A stretch of 64,000 nt of DNA from Serratia symbiotica (GCF_000821185.2 NZ_CP050855.1:2108001-2172000), one strand, 5' to 3'; shown: positions 36,001 to 44,557, counted from the first letter of the stretch. The notes: generated by a model from the sequence alone, not told the origin. Numbers and translations are program-made.

Positions 36001-36381
36001 TCAAAAAGAAGATTGGAACTCTTCTGCTCTGCGCTCAATTTCTGCCATATAGGATGTACGGGCTAACTCATGCGCATTGGGTGTCATAATGCTGATTAGC
36101 TGATACTTATCTGGATATAAGAAATGGCGGGAGTAAACAAGATAACTGTTTGATTTACGTGAGGCGGCAGGTAGTTTTGCAGGCCACGACTTTTCATCAG
36201 GTAAACGAATATGGATCTTAAAAACAAAAGAATCACGAAGACGCCCGCTATCTTCCCACTGCCCTTCGTTGCCAAAGACTGAGGGTAAAGATCCGCCGTT
36301 CTTCCATGACTGCAAAGCATGTGCATATTTACGAGCAACTGCGGGGAGTTCTATATCGTTGTGGACAGAGACTTTAATCAT
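36001..36381 (-). CDS. YafO-family toxin (putative ribosome-dependent mRNA interferase)
   Basis: A 126-residue protein aligning along its length with E. coli YafO. Shared features are the N-terminal WKNGGSLPSVFG (YafO KRDGVLPDIFG), an HIRLPDE-type strand, the conserved SYLVYSR segment, a C-terminal AHELAR, and AEEF...F at the end. YafO cleaves mRNA on the ribosome. The gene follows its partner by 9 bases, with an AAGGCAGGG ribosome site. It lies between replication gene A and cos, where P2 carries tin and old, so a role in phage exclusion is plausible but inferred. Confidence 0.75.
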   Translation of the reverse strand: MIKVSVHNDIELPAVARKYAHALQSWKNGGSLPSVFGNEGQWEDSGRLRDSFVFKIHIRLPDEKSWPAKLPAASRKSNSYLVYSRHFLYPDKYQLISIMTPNAHELARTSYMAEIERRAEEFQSSF

Positions 36382-36390
36382 GGCCCTGCC

Positions 36391-36984
36391 TTAATGGAAC
36401 GTTGGATCTTCAAGGCCCAGCTTTTTATGTTCACTGCGGATAAGTGCATGAACCTGATCGGCGGTAACACCCAGATCAGCATCTGAAGTTTTCTTCGGCA
36501 CATGCGTGCTTTCAATGAAGGATAAAATATCTTCAATCGTATAGCGAAGCGTCGCAGCGGAACGAGCAAAAGCGACAATCTCTTTTCTCAGTTCCGCGTT
36601 ACTTTCAGGTACGCTTTTCAGCGCAACCCTTGCAGCCTCGACAAAACTTGCACAGACCGCAATATGACGGAAAAGGCTTTCAAACCCTTCCTGAGTCTCT
36701 TTTTTGTGATTTTTCAGAATAATAGGGATCTGCTTTTCTTCCCATTCGATGCGAAGGTTTGCCCTGTGTGTCTTCATCCTGTCAGCCAGGTTAAGCATAT
36801 AACTGGTGGCCTCATCAATAGGAAGGTATGCCACAGAATCCTTTACGTCCTGGAGGGATAGCGTCGAAGTACTATGCCGGGAGATTGATACGTCATGATG
36901 CACAATGCTACTGGCAGGAACAGGGGCAAGTGCCACCGCCAGCGCTGCGGCCATAGATGATATTTTATTTTTTTTACTGCTCAT
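36391..36984 (-). CDS. Unrecognised 197-residue partner of the YafO-type toxin (antitoxin position)
   Basis: It starts MSSKKNKISSMAAALAVALA after a GGAAAGG ribosome site (36984), giving 197 residues; an in-frame ATG at 37035 is less likely. The first 27 residues are hydrophobic and Ala-rich, perhaps a membrane anchor. The rest is predicted helical (ILKNHKKETQEGFESLFRHI). It stands where YafN would be but is twice YafN's length and shows no similarity to it that I can see. The short gap to the toxin suggests a single operon. Its role as antitoxin is inferred from position only. Confidence 0.65.
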   Translation of the reverse strand: MSSKKNKISSMAAALAVALAPVPASSIVHHDVSISRHSTSTLSLQDVKDSVAYLPIDEATSYMLNLADRMKTHRANLRIEWEEKQIPIILKNHKKETQEGFESLFRHIAVCASFVEAARVALKSVPESNAELRKEIVAFARSAATLRYTIEDILSFIESTHVPKKTSDADLGVTADQVHALIRSEHKKLGLEDPTFH

Positions 36985-37073
36985 AATTGCCTTTCCTGCA
37001 AATAATCGTGAACCACTGCCGGAATGATAGCGCAAAAAATCACCCGCTGAAACGGATTATCCTTGCGGCGGAA

Positions 37074-37769
37074 CTAGTCCGCGTCAACCTCATTGAGCGC
37101 CACCATAATCGCCAGACGCTCAGCAGGCGGCAAAGCCGCATATTTCGCGCGCCAGCGCTCAACTTTGCGCTTTATACGATGCCGATCATTGTAGTCTTTC
37201 CCGGCAAACGCGTGGGAATACGCGCGCCCTTCCGGGTAGTTCATCCAGATTTTTTCTGTTCGCACGCCGCCGCGCGTCATGGCCTGAAATTCTTTACTGC
37301 GCCAGCCCGCTAACGTTTCGTCATAGAGCCGCGACGGATAGCCAGACAAAATCACGCTGACGTTTTCTGGCAGGCTTATGAGGCAGGCTAACAGGCGTTC
37401 ATGATCGACTACGGTATATTCATGACGGTAGCGGGCGCGACTGGTGCGCGTTTCTGGCAGATAGGGAGGATCGGAATAAACAAGCACTCGGCCATGTTGA
37501 GTAAAGTCTTCTCTTTCCAGAAATCCTACAGCATCACCGTGATATAGATGCAACCGAGGCGGAGTTTCCCCCATCTCTGACCAGCGATCCCGCGTTAATT
37601 TAAAAGCATTTTCATCGACATCAATTCCTATCGTCCTGGCTGCAAGTGGTTTGTGAAACATTACTGCACCACTACCCAGGTGCGTTTCAATGTAGGTATC
37701 ATGCGGAGGCATTTCAGCAATAATCTTCTGATAAACCCCGCTTGCCGCTTTACTTCCCAGATAGCTCAT
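37074..37769 (-). CDS. D12-class DNA adenine N6-methyltransferase
   Basis: A 231-residue methyltransferase. SAM-binding motif region ETHLGSGAVMFHKP, catalytic DPPY in VYSDPPYLPETR and an N-terminal YLGSKAASGVYQKII. Class and size fit phage solitary adenine methyltransferases, while the recognition sequence cannot be told. It is the second adenine methyltransferase of the prophage and is placed in the accessory locus with the YafO-type pair. Iteron-like repeats occupy its upstream region. Confidence 0.85.
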   Translation of the reverse strand: MSYLGSKAASGVYQKIIAEMPPHDTYIETHLGSGAVMFHKPLAARTIGIDVDENAFKLTRDRWSEMGETPPRLHLYHGDAVGFLEREDFTQHGRVLVYSDPPYLPETRTSRARYRHEYTVVDHERLLACLISLPENVSVILSGYPSRLYDETLAGWRSKEFQAMTRGGVRTEKIWMNYPEGRAYSHAFAGKDYNDRHRIKRKVERWRAKYAALPPAERLAIMVALNEVDAD

Positions 37770-37815
37770 TCTCTTTCGTCCTCAGTTAACACAGTCATTC
37801 CTAACCACCTGCAGC

Positions 37816-37909
37816 ACTGTTAAAAATGACGGTTCTCGATGTTTGGCCAACACAGTCGGAAATGACGGTATTTGACGGAATCCGGTACCACACCGTCAAA
37901 GCTGACCGT
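37816..37909. repeat. Iteron-like repeats between gene A and the methyltransferase
   Basis: ACTGTTAAAAATGACGGT (37816), ACAGTCGGAAATGACGGT (37852) and ACCGTCAAAGCTGACCGT (37892) match the 18-bp motif of 22223-22304. A reversed copy, ACAGTCATTTCCGACAGT, lies at 38317 inside gene A. Confidence 0.7.
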
Positions 37910-37922
37910 TCCGGCCAGCGCC

Positions 37923-40313
37923 CTACTTCCGCCCCGAAAACGCAGCCTTCATCCTGTTCACGAGGTCACTTGTCTTTTTCTTCGCCGCCATCACCTGCGA
38001 CGGCAGCTTATCCAGCCCGGACGCGGCGCGGTTGCGCGATACCAGCCGCCCATCCTGCACAGTCATAACAAGATCACCGCACGCCACTGACGCACCGGCC
38101 ATTATCGATCTGACCATTCCAGTGCTTGCGTCAATCCCACGCAGCGCCAGCAATTCACTGATCTGCTGCTCTTTCACGGATAGCCCGGCCCCGTTTTCCC
38201 GTTCCGGTGGCCGCTTTTTACGCTTACTTCGCACATCGTCACTAAGCCGCTGCGCCAGTTCTCGCTTTTCCTGCCGTGAAAGCGCATCAAAATTCACCGT
38301 CACACCCTCAGCTGGCACAGTCATTTCCGACAGTCCTGCATCTTCGCTGGCGGCATGTTTAACACCGTCAGCACCTGTCGCGGGATCCCGCGTACAGTTA
38401 TTGACAGAACTCCAAGGGGCGGCGCTGCCGCCTGAAAAACCAACGTCAACGACCACGCCGTCAACGCTCTGGTGCTTTGGCACAATTATGTATTGAGTGG
38501 TGCGGGTGAATATCAACGATTCGCTGCCCGTCATCGGGCAGTAAATACCGGTAATTCTCTGGACGTCATCGCCGTAGGCATTGCCGTTTTCGGTGGTTTC
38601 ATAGTTCAGACGGATACGCACATTATCGCGCTCAACCAACGGGCCTCCCTGGGCTAACACGTAGTTATCCCATTCTCCTGCATCAGCAGCCTGCCGTGCG
38701 GTTTCCAGTTCAGGGTGTAACACCAGTTCACGATCGCCCAGGCGGCGAAGTTCGCGGTATACCGTGACCGGCGCACCGCCGATCTGCTGAAACTGACGAA
38801 TAGACCAGCGCGACGCCCACGCGCTAACACGGAGTGACATTTCTTTCAGGTCTTCCCCGGTTTCGTCGTCCTTCTCGCCATCCAGCGCGAAGCCGTCGAT
38901 ATTCTTGGAAATGTATTTCGCTATATATCCGGTAGCGCTGCCGTGGGCTTCATCGATTGGCACAACCTGAAAGCGATTTTCCTGCGCTCCCGGTTCGTGG
39001 CCGTCTTCTTTCAGGGCATAGGTACGGAAGATTTCGCGCGCCTGCTCGACGCATTCCGGGCGCATAAAAAGAAGTAAATGCCAGTGTGGCGTTGCATCGT
39101 GGTGCGGTTCGACCACGCGGAAACCAAAGACGCGGATCCCTTTTCTCTTCCACGCTGCACGGGTTCTCGCCCAGACCTTGCAAAGATATTGCTGCGTTTC
39201 GCGCGGCGACGCGCCACAGTATTTATTATTGCGGCACCCGTTATGCTGCATGGAGTGGTAATGGGAAGGCGCTGTCAGTGTGTAAAAGTCACCGGCCAGC
39301 CCTTCCAACTTCGCCAGATCCTCAAATCCGCGCATTCTCGTCATGAGTTCGCGGCGACGGTTGGCCGGATTGGCGACACTACCGGCGACTTTATCGATAA
39401 GTGAAATGCGCTCGCCCGTGTCCTGGTCTTCCAGCTCCATAGCCTTAAGGTATTCACGGTTAGCCTTTTTCTGGGCCAACCATTCCGTAAGGCACGGGGT
39501 GCTACTGTATGGGGAGGATTTTTTCTGGACGTATCCCGCTGCAATCATCAAATGCTCACGCCAACGGGCATGGATACGGCGCAGGCGGTTTAACCACCAC
39601 TGTGGTGATTCAAGACGAAGAACCGCGCGTAACGCGTCCTCCGCTTCCAGTTCTTCATTGCAATACGCTGTCCAACTGGGGATCGGCATTTTCAAATGCA
39701 CCGCCAGCGACGCAATACGGCCATAGCCAGAAAGCGCCGCGAACTCAGGATCGCCAGTGCGCGCAAGCTGGTGATCGGACTCGCGTATAAACTCGCTCGT
39801 AAAGATATCGGAAAGCGTATAAGCCAGTCTTTTTAACTCTTTCTTCCCTGCCCAGAGCATACGGAAAAGCTGATCGCGGATTGTCAGAAGGATGCCAGGC
39901 ATCACGCTATCAGGCTGGTAAACGCTATTCACGCTATCAATACGCGTTAATACATGGCGCTCAAAGGTGTTAATCAGCCAGTGATCTGCCGCTTTGCGGT
40001 CTTTCGCGTCCAGCGCGTCCAGCTTCGCGGCAAAGTGGCGGCGGATATACTGCGGAAGAGAAGCGATGCGGCGGCGCAACAGCTTGCTTCGCTCCGGCTT
40101 TTCGTTCTCTTCGTACAGATTGGCGATATCAATATGCTTGCGGGTGCCGTCCGGCGTCAGGTAATCGAAACCACGGTAAGAAGGAGACAGATCATGGCCA
40201 ATTGCCTGGCCTGGCTTATTCCATGCGTAAGCATACCGGGTAGTATCAACAGGGCTACCCGGAAAAGGTGGGGGCGAAGAAGGAGCGCAACGGCCACGGG
40301 TTACCGTGGTCAT
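37923..40313 (-). CDS. A: GpA, rolling-circle replication endonuclease
   Basis: A 796-residue P2 A homologue. The HUH metal site is in PHHDATPHWHLLLFM, and the paired catalytic tyrosines are in GYIAKYISKNIDG. It nicks ori, joins the 5' end and starts rolling-circle replication with host Rep. A Lys/Arg-rich C-terminal part (RSKRKKRPPERENG) follows. It overlaps the Dcm-type gene by 4 bases. In P2 the origin lies within A. Confidence 0.93.
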   Translation of the reverse strand: MTTVTRGRCAPSSPPPFPGSPVDTTRYAYAWNKPGQAIGHDLSPSYRGFDYLTPDGTRKHIDIANLYEENEKPERSKLLRRRIASLPQYIRRHFAAKLDALDAKDRKAADHWLINTFERHVLTRIDSVNSVYQPDSVMPGILLTIRDQLFRMLWAGKKELKRLAYTLSDIFTSEFIRESDHQLARTGDPEFAALSGYGRIASLAVHLKMPIPSWTAYCNEELEAEDALRAVLRLESPQWWLNRLRRIHARWREHLMIAAGYVQKKSSPYSSTPCLTEWLAQKKANREYLKAMELEDQDTGERISLIDKVAGSVANPANRRRELMTRMRGFEDLAKLEGLAGDFYTLTAPSHYHSMQHNGCRNNKYCGASPRETQQYLCKVWARTRAAWKRKGIRVFGFRVVEPHHDATPHWHLLLFMRPECVEQAREIFRTYALKEDGHEPGAQENRFQVVPIDEAHGSATGYIAKYISKNIDGFALDGEKDDETGEDLKEMSLRVSAWASRWSIRQFQQIGGAPVTVYRELRRLGDRELVLHPELETARQAADAGEWDNYVLAQGGPLVERDNVRIRLNYETTENGNAYGDDVQRITGIYCPMTGSESLIFTRTTQYIIVPKHQSVDGVVVDVGFSGGSAAPWSSVNNCTRDPATGADGVKHAASEDAGLSEMTVPAEGVTVNFDALSRQEKRELAQRLSDDVRSKRKKRPPERENGAGLSVKEQQISELLALRGIDASTGMVRSIMAGASVACGDLVMTVQDGRLVSRNRAASGLDKLPSQVMAAKKKTSDLVNRMKAAFSGRK

Positions 40314-41338
40314 TGCACACTGTCCAGATATGAGGCTATGAACGCTTCGGCGACCGGCGCAACGATGGCATTACCGTAGGCGCGCAACTGGCCCACGCGT
40401 CCGGCAAGCCCATTAACCAGCGGCTTAAGTCCGGGTTTAACTGGCCTCCACTTTCCATCATGGCAAAAGAGCCAGTCAGCATGTCGCCAGAAACCGTTAG
40501 TCGCATTGGAGAGGCCAGCCGTGCCGCACCGCCCAGAGTTGTTCCCCTCGATGGATGGTTTGCCGCGGCCCCCATCCCCGCAACCTGATTGTTGTCTAGG
40601 GTTGTTGGAGTGGGCCAACCCGCTAATTGTGCTGTCACATCCAACCGATCCGTTGATAGTTTTCCGTTGCGCATCCTCCCGCCCACATATCCGCCCTTCC
40701 CGTCCGTTGCTGTCGGAGTTTTCCAGCCCGCCAGACAGGCAAAGTCCTGTAGGTTCGATTGCCGCCCCGCCAGCATTCTCGCTATGACCTTCTGGGGATC
40801 CTGATAAGCGTTTTTGACATTGCTCGCGTTCGGCGTCGGCCACCCAGAAGAGGCGTTGCCGGATGTGCGGCGCACCGAAGCCCGCAGCGCAGAGATCGAA
40901 GCCTGCGAAGGCATACCCCGATCTTTCCAAGTGATCGCGTACATCGTCGAGCCAGCCGAGGCCGTCTTTGCTCGCAACCTGTTCGCCAAAGATAACGTCA
41001 GGGCGGCACTCCGATATAAGACGAAACCATGTGGGGAAGAGATGGCGCTCATCGTCTTTTCCCTGCCGCTTTCCGCAGGCGCTGAAAGGCTGGCAGGGGC
41101 ATGAACCTGTCCAGACGGGGCGATCATCGGGCCATCCGGCACGGCGCAGAGCGTAAGACCAGACACCAATCCCGGCAAAGAAGTGGCATTGCGTGAATCC
41201 TTTAAGGTCATTTGCGGTTACTTCCTCAATAGAACGGGTATCAACAACGCCCGGCGCGATGTGCCCGGCGTCAATCAAATTACGCAGCCATTGGGCCGCA
41301 AAGGGATCGATCTCGTTGTAGTAAGCCGTCACGGTCAT
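40310..41338 (-). CDS. DNA cytosine C5-methyltransferase
   Basis: A 342-residue C5-methyltransferase. Motif I FAGIGVWSYALRRAG, catalytic motif IV GSCPCQPFSACGK, motif VI EQVASKDG, motif VIII CAAGFGAPHIRQRLFWVAD, and motif X near YGNAIVAPVAEAFI. The target recognition region (residues ~185-285) is glycine- and serine-rich. It overlaps Dam and A by 4 bases each, forming a tight early unit. It probably protects phage DNA from host restriction. Confidence 0.9.
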   Translation of the reverse strand: MTVTAYYNEIDPFAAQWLRNLIDAGHIAPGVVDTRSIEEVTANDLKGFTQCHFFAGIGVWSYALRRAGWPDDRPVWTGSCPCQPFSACGKRQGKDDERHLFPTWFRLISECRPDVIFGEQVASKDGLGWLDDVRDHLERSGYAFAGFDLCAAGFGAPHIRQRLFWVADAEREQCQKRLSGSPEGHSENAGGAAIEPTGLCLSGGLENSDSNGREGRICGREDAQRKTINGSVGCDSTISGLAHSNNPRQQSGCGDGGRGKPSIEGNNSGRCGTAGLSNATNGFWRHADWLFCHDGKWRPVKPGLKPLVNGLAGRVGQLRAYGNAIVAPVAEAFIASYLDSVQ

Positions 41339-42225
41339 GCCTCCTCAGTACACTGCCCGCACCTCTCACTGTTCCCGCAACCACCTACTTGGCATCCCTC
41401 AACGATGCCCAGCGTAGCGATCACCTCTTTGGCCTTCTGGCGGTTGCTGGCGTCAGTGCTTACGGAGCGCTGCACGTCGATTTCATGCAGGCGGAAGCGG
41501 TGGTAAATCTCACGGGTGGTTTCGGTATCACTGTTGGAAATGACAACCGATGCGCCATATTTGCGGTTCACTTCCAGCAGCTCAGCCGCTAACTGGCGGT
41601 GGTGCTTCTCGGTGAATGGCTCGGTGTGGTATTGGGTGAAATTGGCGGTTTCGCTGGCTGGCAGGTACGGCGGATCGCAGTAGATCGCTTCATCCGTTCC
41701 AACCATCATTTTGAGGGTATTTTGAAACGAGCTGCACAGAAAAATAGCTTTGGTGTCGTTGGCCTTCTCAGCAAACTGGCGGATCTCCGCTTCCGGGAAG
41801 TAAGGCGCGGTTTTGTGCTGGCCAAACGGCACGTTATAACCGCCGTTCTGGTTGTAACGTACCACACCATTGTAGCCGTGGCGGTTGAGGTAGAGAAACA
41901 GAGCCACGCGAGCCACATCCAGCAGACCTTTTGTGCCGTTGAAAATGCGGCGGTTCTGTAAGTATTCCTCTTTGGAATTGCCGGTCGCAAAGAGCGGGCG
42001 CGCAAGATCAATAACCAGCTCAGGGTTGCTTTTGACCTCACGATAAAGGCGGATCAGGTCTGGGTTGATATCCGCAAGGATATAGCGGCGATAATCGGTA
42101 TTGAGGAACACGGAAGCGCCGCCAACAAAAGGCTCAACGAGGCAACCAGCCTTTGGTAAATGCGGCAGTAATTCAGGCATCACGCGGCTTTTGCCACCGG
42201 GCCATTTGAGTAGTGATCGAATCAT
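41335..42225 (-). CDS. Dam-type DNA adenine methyltransferase
   Basis: A 296-residue D12 methyltransferase: LLKWPGGKSRVMPELLPHLP, FVGGASVFLNT, NRHGYNGVVRYNQNGGYNVP and the catalytic DPPYLP, all typical of Dam enzymes that methylate GATC. A Cys-rich C-terminal tail (CQVGGCGNSERCGQC) is unusual. It belongs to the phage early operon, upstream of the cytosine methyltransferase. Confidence 0.9.
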   Translation of the reverse strand: MIRSLLKWPGGKSRVMPELLPHLPKAGCLVEPFVGGASVFLNTDYRRYILADINPDLIRLYREVKSNPELVIDLARPLFATGNSKEEYLQNRRIFNGTKGLLDVARVALFLYLNRHGYNGVVRYNQNGGYNVPFGQHKTAPYFPEAEIRQFAEKANDTKAIFLCSSFQNTLKMMVGTDEAIYCDPPYLPASETANFTQYHTEPFTEKHHRQLAAELLEVNRKYGASVVISNSDTETTREIYHRFRLHEIDVQRSVSTDASNRQKAKEVIATLGIVEGCQVGGCGNSERCGQCTEEA

Positions 42226-42294
42226 CTTGCTTTCCCCTTGGTGCAGGAAGCCCGGCGCGATGATGCGCCTGACTACTGGTTAATCATTCAGTGG

Positions 42295-42687
42295 TTAATT
42301 GACTGCGCCATCCGGCGCGGGTGGTGGTGGTTCGCGTAACGCCTGAATTTCAAGTCGCGGCGCAGCATGATCGGGAAACTCCCACGGCATCGCCGAAGCC
42401 AGCTCGGCAAGGCGCTTAATGCCCAACATCAGGCTCACTTTGTCCTGAGAGCTGAACTGTTCGAAAGGCATGGTGAGATGGGAATGAGTCAGCGACGGCA
42501 GATCTTTAAACCGCTGCGCGGCTTCGTTTGCCAGCAGGATGATCGCTTTTTTCTGAGTCTCGCCCAGACGGTTGAAACGCCTCGCCGTGTCATTGGTACG
42601 GGAAACTGAAATGCTCGACTGCAAATGCGCGCGCTGCTGTAGGAACATCTGACGCCCGGATACTGGTTTTTCTTGTCCGATACTCAT
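42295..42687 (-). CDS. Phage early-region protein of unknown function
   Basis: A 130-residue protein starting MSIGQEKPVSGRQMFLQQRA with RLGETQKKAIILLANEAAQR and FEQFSSQDKVSLMLGIKRLA. It resembles small helical proteins found in P2- and ZF40-like early regions (possibly the DUF5347 type); function unknown. Proline-rich C-terminus. Confidence 0.6.
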   Translation of the reverse strand: MSIGQEKPVSGRQMFLQQRAHLQSSISVSRTNDTARRFNRLGETQKKAIILLANEAAQRFKDLPSLTHSHLTMPFEQFSSQDKVSLMLGIKRLAELASAMPWEFPDHAAPRLEIQALREPPPPAPDGAVN

Positions 42688-42859
42688 AATCCTATCCCCC
42701 ATCACTACCACTTATCAGGCGCACTACTCGCAAGTAATGCCTCGGATAAGTGCCGGGTTTTAGCCATGTCCGGCGCATGGTTTTGTGGTAATTTCGTTAT
42801 GCCGCCTTCCAGCAAGAAGCAAGCGGCATAACTACCCACCAACAAAAGGAAATAAAAAG

Positions 42860-43036
42860 TTGGAAGATGAAAAAATTATTAAACTCCTGAGTTCCGTCAT
42901 TGAAGCACTGGAATCCGTAGACGCCAGACCCGCTAATAACAATGGGGTATCGGAAACTATTCGCGATCTGGCGAATAAGATTCATCATGTCGCGTATGAG
43001 AAATACCCTCATACTGGCGGCGCTTGGGAGTGTTAA
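42860..43036 (+). CDS. Small unrecognised protein, TTG start
   Basis: A 58-residue frame beginning with TTG at 42860 after an AAAGGAAA ribosome site: LEDEKIIKLLSSVIEALESV, ending in PHTGGAWEC. It is on the plus strand, opposed to the neighbours, and ends against a hairpin AGCCTCC/GGAGGCT followed by TTTT (43051-43076). The same frame is open from ATG 42785 but without a ribosome site. Plausible real gene, no known function. Confidence 0.45.
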   Translation: MEDEKIIKLLSSVIEALESVDARPANNNGVSETIRDLANKIHHVAYEKYPHTGGAWEC

Positions 43037-43402
43037 TCACTTGTTCCAGCCTCCGATAGCATTAAGGAGGCTTTTACATAATTCTGGGGTTAATTCAATG
43101 CTTATGGCTACCGGGCTTTTTATACACAGAGTCTTATTTTTATCGGCTGAAGAATGCTGACCAATATCAGATTGCTTGTAGTGGTGGGGTATATCACCTT
43201 CATGTACGCGTACAATAACCCCCTGAATTTCGTTAATTGTTTCAGCATCCACTTCATCAGAACACGCTGCGAGAAAGCATAAATGGTTGAGGCTATGTTT
43301 TAATAGATCAAGAGAGTAAGCATCAGGTCGTGTCCCGCACTTGTTATCTGTATGGAAGAGTTTAAGTACTTTATTAATTCTAGCTTCGTATTCTTCTTTC
43401 AT
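43037..43402 (-). CDS. Unrecognised phage early-region protein
   Basis: A 121-residue protein from ATG 43402, chosen because GGAG stands 6 bases upstream; an in-frame ATG at 43465 has none. It starts MKEEYEARINKVLKLFHTDN and contains LLKHSLNHLCFLAACSDEVD. No family recognised. Convergent with the small gene ending at 43036. Confidence 0.55.
   Translation of the reverse strand: MKEEYEARINKVLKLFHTDNKCGTRPDAYSLDLLKHSLNHLCFLAACSDEVDAETINEIQGVIVRVHEGDIPHHYKQSDIGQHSSADKNKTLCIKSPVAISIELTPELCKSLLNAIGGWNK
43050..43077 (+). terminator. Terminator after the small plus-strand gene
   Basis: AGCCTCC / GGAGGCT stem with an 11-base loop and TTTT, overlapping the 3' end of the convergent gene 43402-43037. 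Confidence 0.55.
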
Positions 43403-43512
43403 TTTTATCTCCGTGATTTTAAGTTTGCTTTCTCGCGGGCTATTGGTGACTGAATGCGCCATCACTTAACAAAGTGACGACAGGTAGAAAAAGATTTTCT
43501 GTTACTTAATGA

Positions 43513-43740
43513 CTACAGTAGCTTTTTAAAAAAACCTGCCAAGGTATTAAATAAACCTTTTTTTATCTTCTTCGTATAAACAAAAGGCTTACTCATACCT
43601 TTAATGAACCGTACCTTATTTGGCTCTGGCTTAAAGAAACGCCCATCAGGGTATTCTATCCAGCCGCGAGTATTGCGGTAGTGCGTAACCTGACAGCCTT
43701 GTTTAAGCAGACTGGCAAGTGATGGATCGTTACTTTTCAT
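43513..43740 (-). CDS. Small early-region protein, possibly Fil-like
   Basis: A 75-residue protein (SLASLLKQGCQVTHYRNTRG, then a WIEYPDGRFFKP stretch) with a basic C-terminal end. The pattern resembles filamentation-type (Fil) proteins from the early operon of phage 186 and relatives, a weak assignment. Same strand as cox. Confidence 0.5.
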   Translation of the reverse strand: MKSNDPSLASLLKQGCQVTHYRNTRGWIEYPDGRFFKPEPNKVRFIKGMSKPFVYTKKIKKGLFNTLAGFFKKLL

Positions 43741-43752
43741 ATCGCATACCTG

Positions 43753-43926
43753 TTACAGTTGCCTGCGTGCCTTGCGTTCTACTTCTTCACGGCGGGCTTT
43801 AAATTTAGAGAACGCTTTTAATTTCTGCTGTCTTACTTTTTCACACCGCTGCCTGATTAGAAACTTAATTAAATTAACAATCAGCACAGCAAAAATAAAA
43901 ATGCCGACAATCATTTCAATTTTCAT
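43753..43926 (-). CDS. Small 57-residue membrane protein
   Basis: Starts MKIEMIVGIFIFAVLIVNLI, one clear membrane span, followed by a very basic tail (KFKARREEVERKARRQL). Its ATG overlaps the end of the upstream gene by 11 bases, so translation is probably coupled. Function unknown. Confidence 0.6.
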   Translation of the reverse strand: MKIEMIVGIFIFAVLIVNLIKFLIRQRCEKVRQQKLKAFSKFKARREEVERKARRQL

Positions 43927-44176
43927 AACTTTTTACACCCTTCAGCCTTTCAATTGTTCGCATTGCTTCAGCTATGGTAAAATCACGGCCATAATAATTA
44001 TCGACACCGCCTTTATCGTCCCATTTGTTAATTAAATAACTATCTCTCTTAATAAAATTTCTTGGCGACCTACGGATAGTGAATCCAGCCGTATGCACAT
44101 AAACGTTTTTGCCGACCTGAACCAGTCCAGGAATGCTACCTGCATGTGATCCGTGCTTTGAATAGCGCTTTTTCAT
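43916..44176 (-). CDS. Unrecognised early-region protein
   Basis: An 86-residue protein starting MKKRYSKHGSHAGSIPGLVQ, with VYVHTAGFTIRRSPRNF and IAEAMRTIERLKG at the end. It follows cox by 2 bases. No family recognised; it belongs to the early operon by spacing. Confidence 0.6.
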   Translation of the reverse strand: MKKRYSKHGSHAGSIPGLVQVGKNVYVHTAGFTIRRSPRNFIKRDSYLINKWDDKGGVDNYYGRDFTIAEAMRTIERLKGVKSYEN

Positions 44177-44178
44177 AA

Positions 44179-44460
44179 TTAAAGCCCTATCCACAACAAC
44201 CAGGCGTCACGTTGTTCTTTAGGGCGATTAAAGTAAGCATCACGCATCGCTCGGTTGAACTCAGGAATATAGATCCAATTTTCTGCGCGGGCACCCAAGC
44301 TTTCCGGGTTCTTCCACGGGATGATTGGTAACTTACCGTCTTCAATCATGCTTTTCACTGTGGCCGCTTTTTTACCGATCAACTCGGCAAATTTTGGGTA
44401 AGGCACAGCATCCACGGCGTGACGTACCTCAATGAATCCCTCTAACTCTTTTTCGGTCAT
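44179..44460 (-). CDS. cox: Cox, excisionase and early/lytic regulator
   Basis: A 93-residue homologue of P2 Cox (VDAVPYPKFAELIGKKAATV, MIEDGKLPIIP, RPKEQRDAWLLWIGL). Cox represses the C promoter and directs excision with integrase. It is the first gene of the early operon, divergent from C. Confidence 0.9.
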   Translation of the reverse strand: MTEKELEGFIEVRHAVDAVPYPKFAELIGKKAATVKSMIEDGKLPIIPWKNPESLGARAENWIYIPEFNRAMRDAYFNRPKEQRDAWLLWIGL

Positions 44461-44502
44461 ATGTCATAATCCCCTTGGCGCCATGCGCTTGGTTCGTCTT
44501 AC

Positions 44503-44557
44503 AACTGCTTAAATTAGCAGTTACCTAACCCGCCCAGATGGTTCCGAATTATGAACC
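44503..44557. promoter_or_regulatory. C/cox switch region with two palindromes
   Basis: Between the divergent cox and C starts lie AACTGCTTAAATTAGCAGTT (44503-44522) and GGTTCCGAATTATGAACC (44540-44557), the latter nested in CCCAGAT...AGATGGG. A further GGAACC lies near 44587. They are candidate operators for repressor C and boxes for Cox. Confidence 0.6.

Noticed and set aside
35636..36052. 138-codon plus-strand frame after Q
   Set aside because: Crosses the presumed cos area, repeats and a terminator, with low-complexity translation; no ribosome site.
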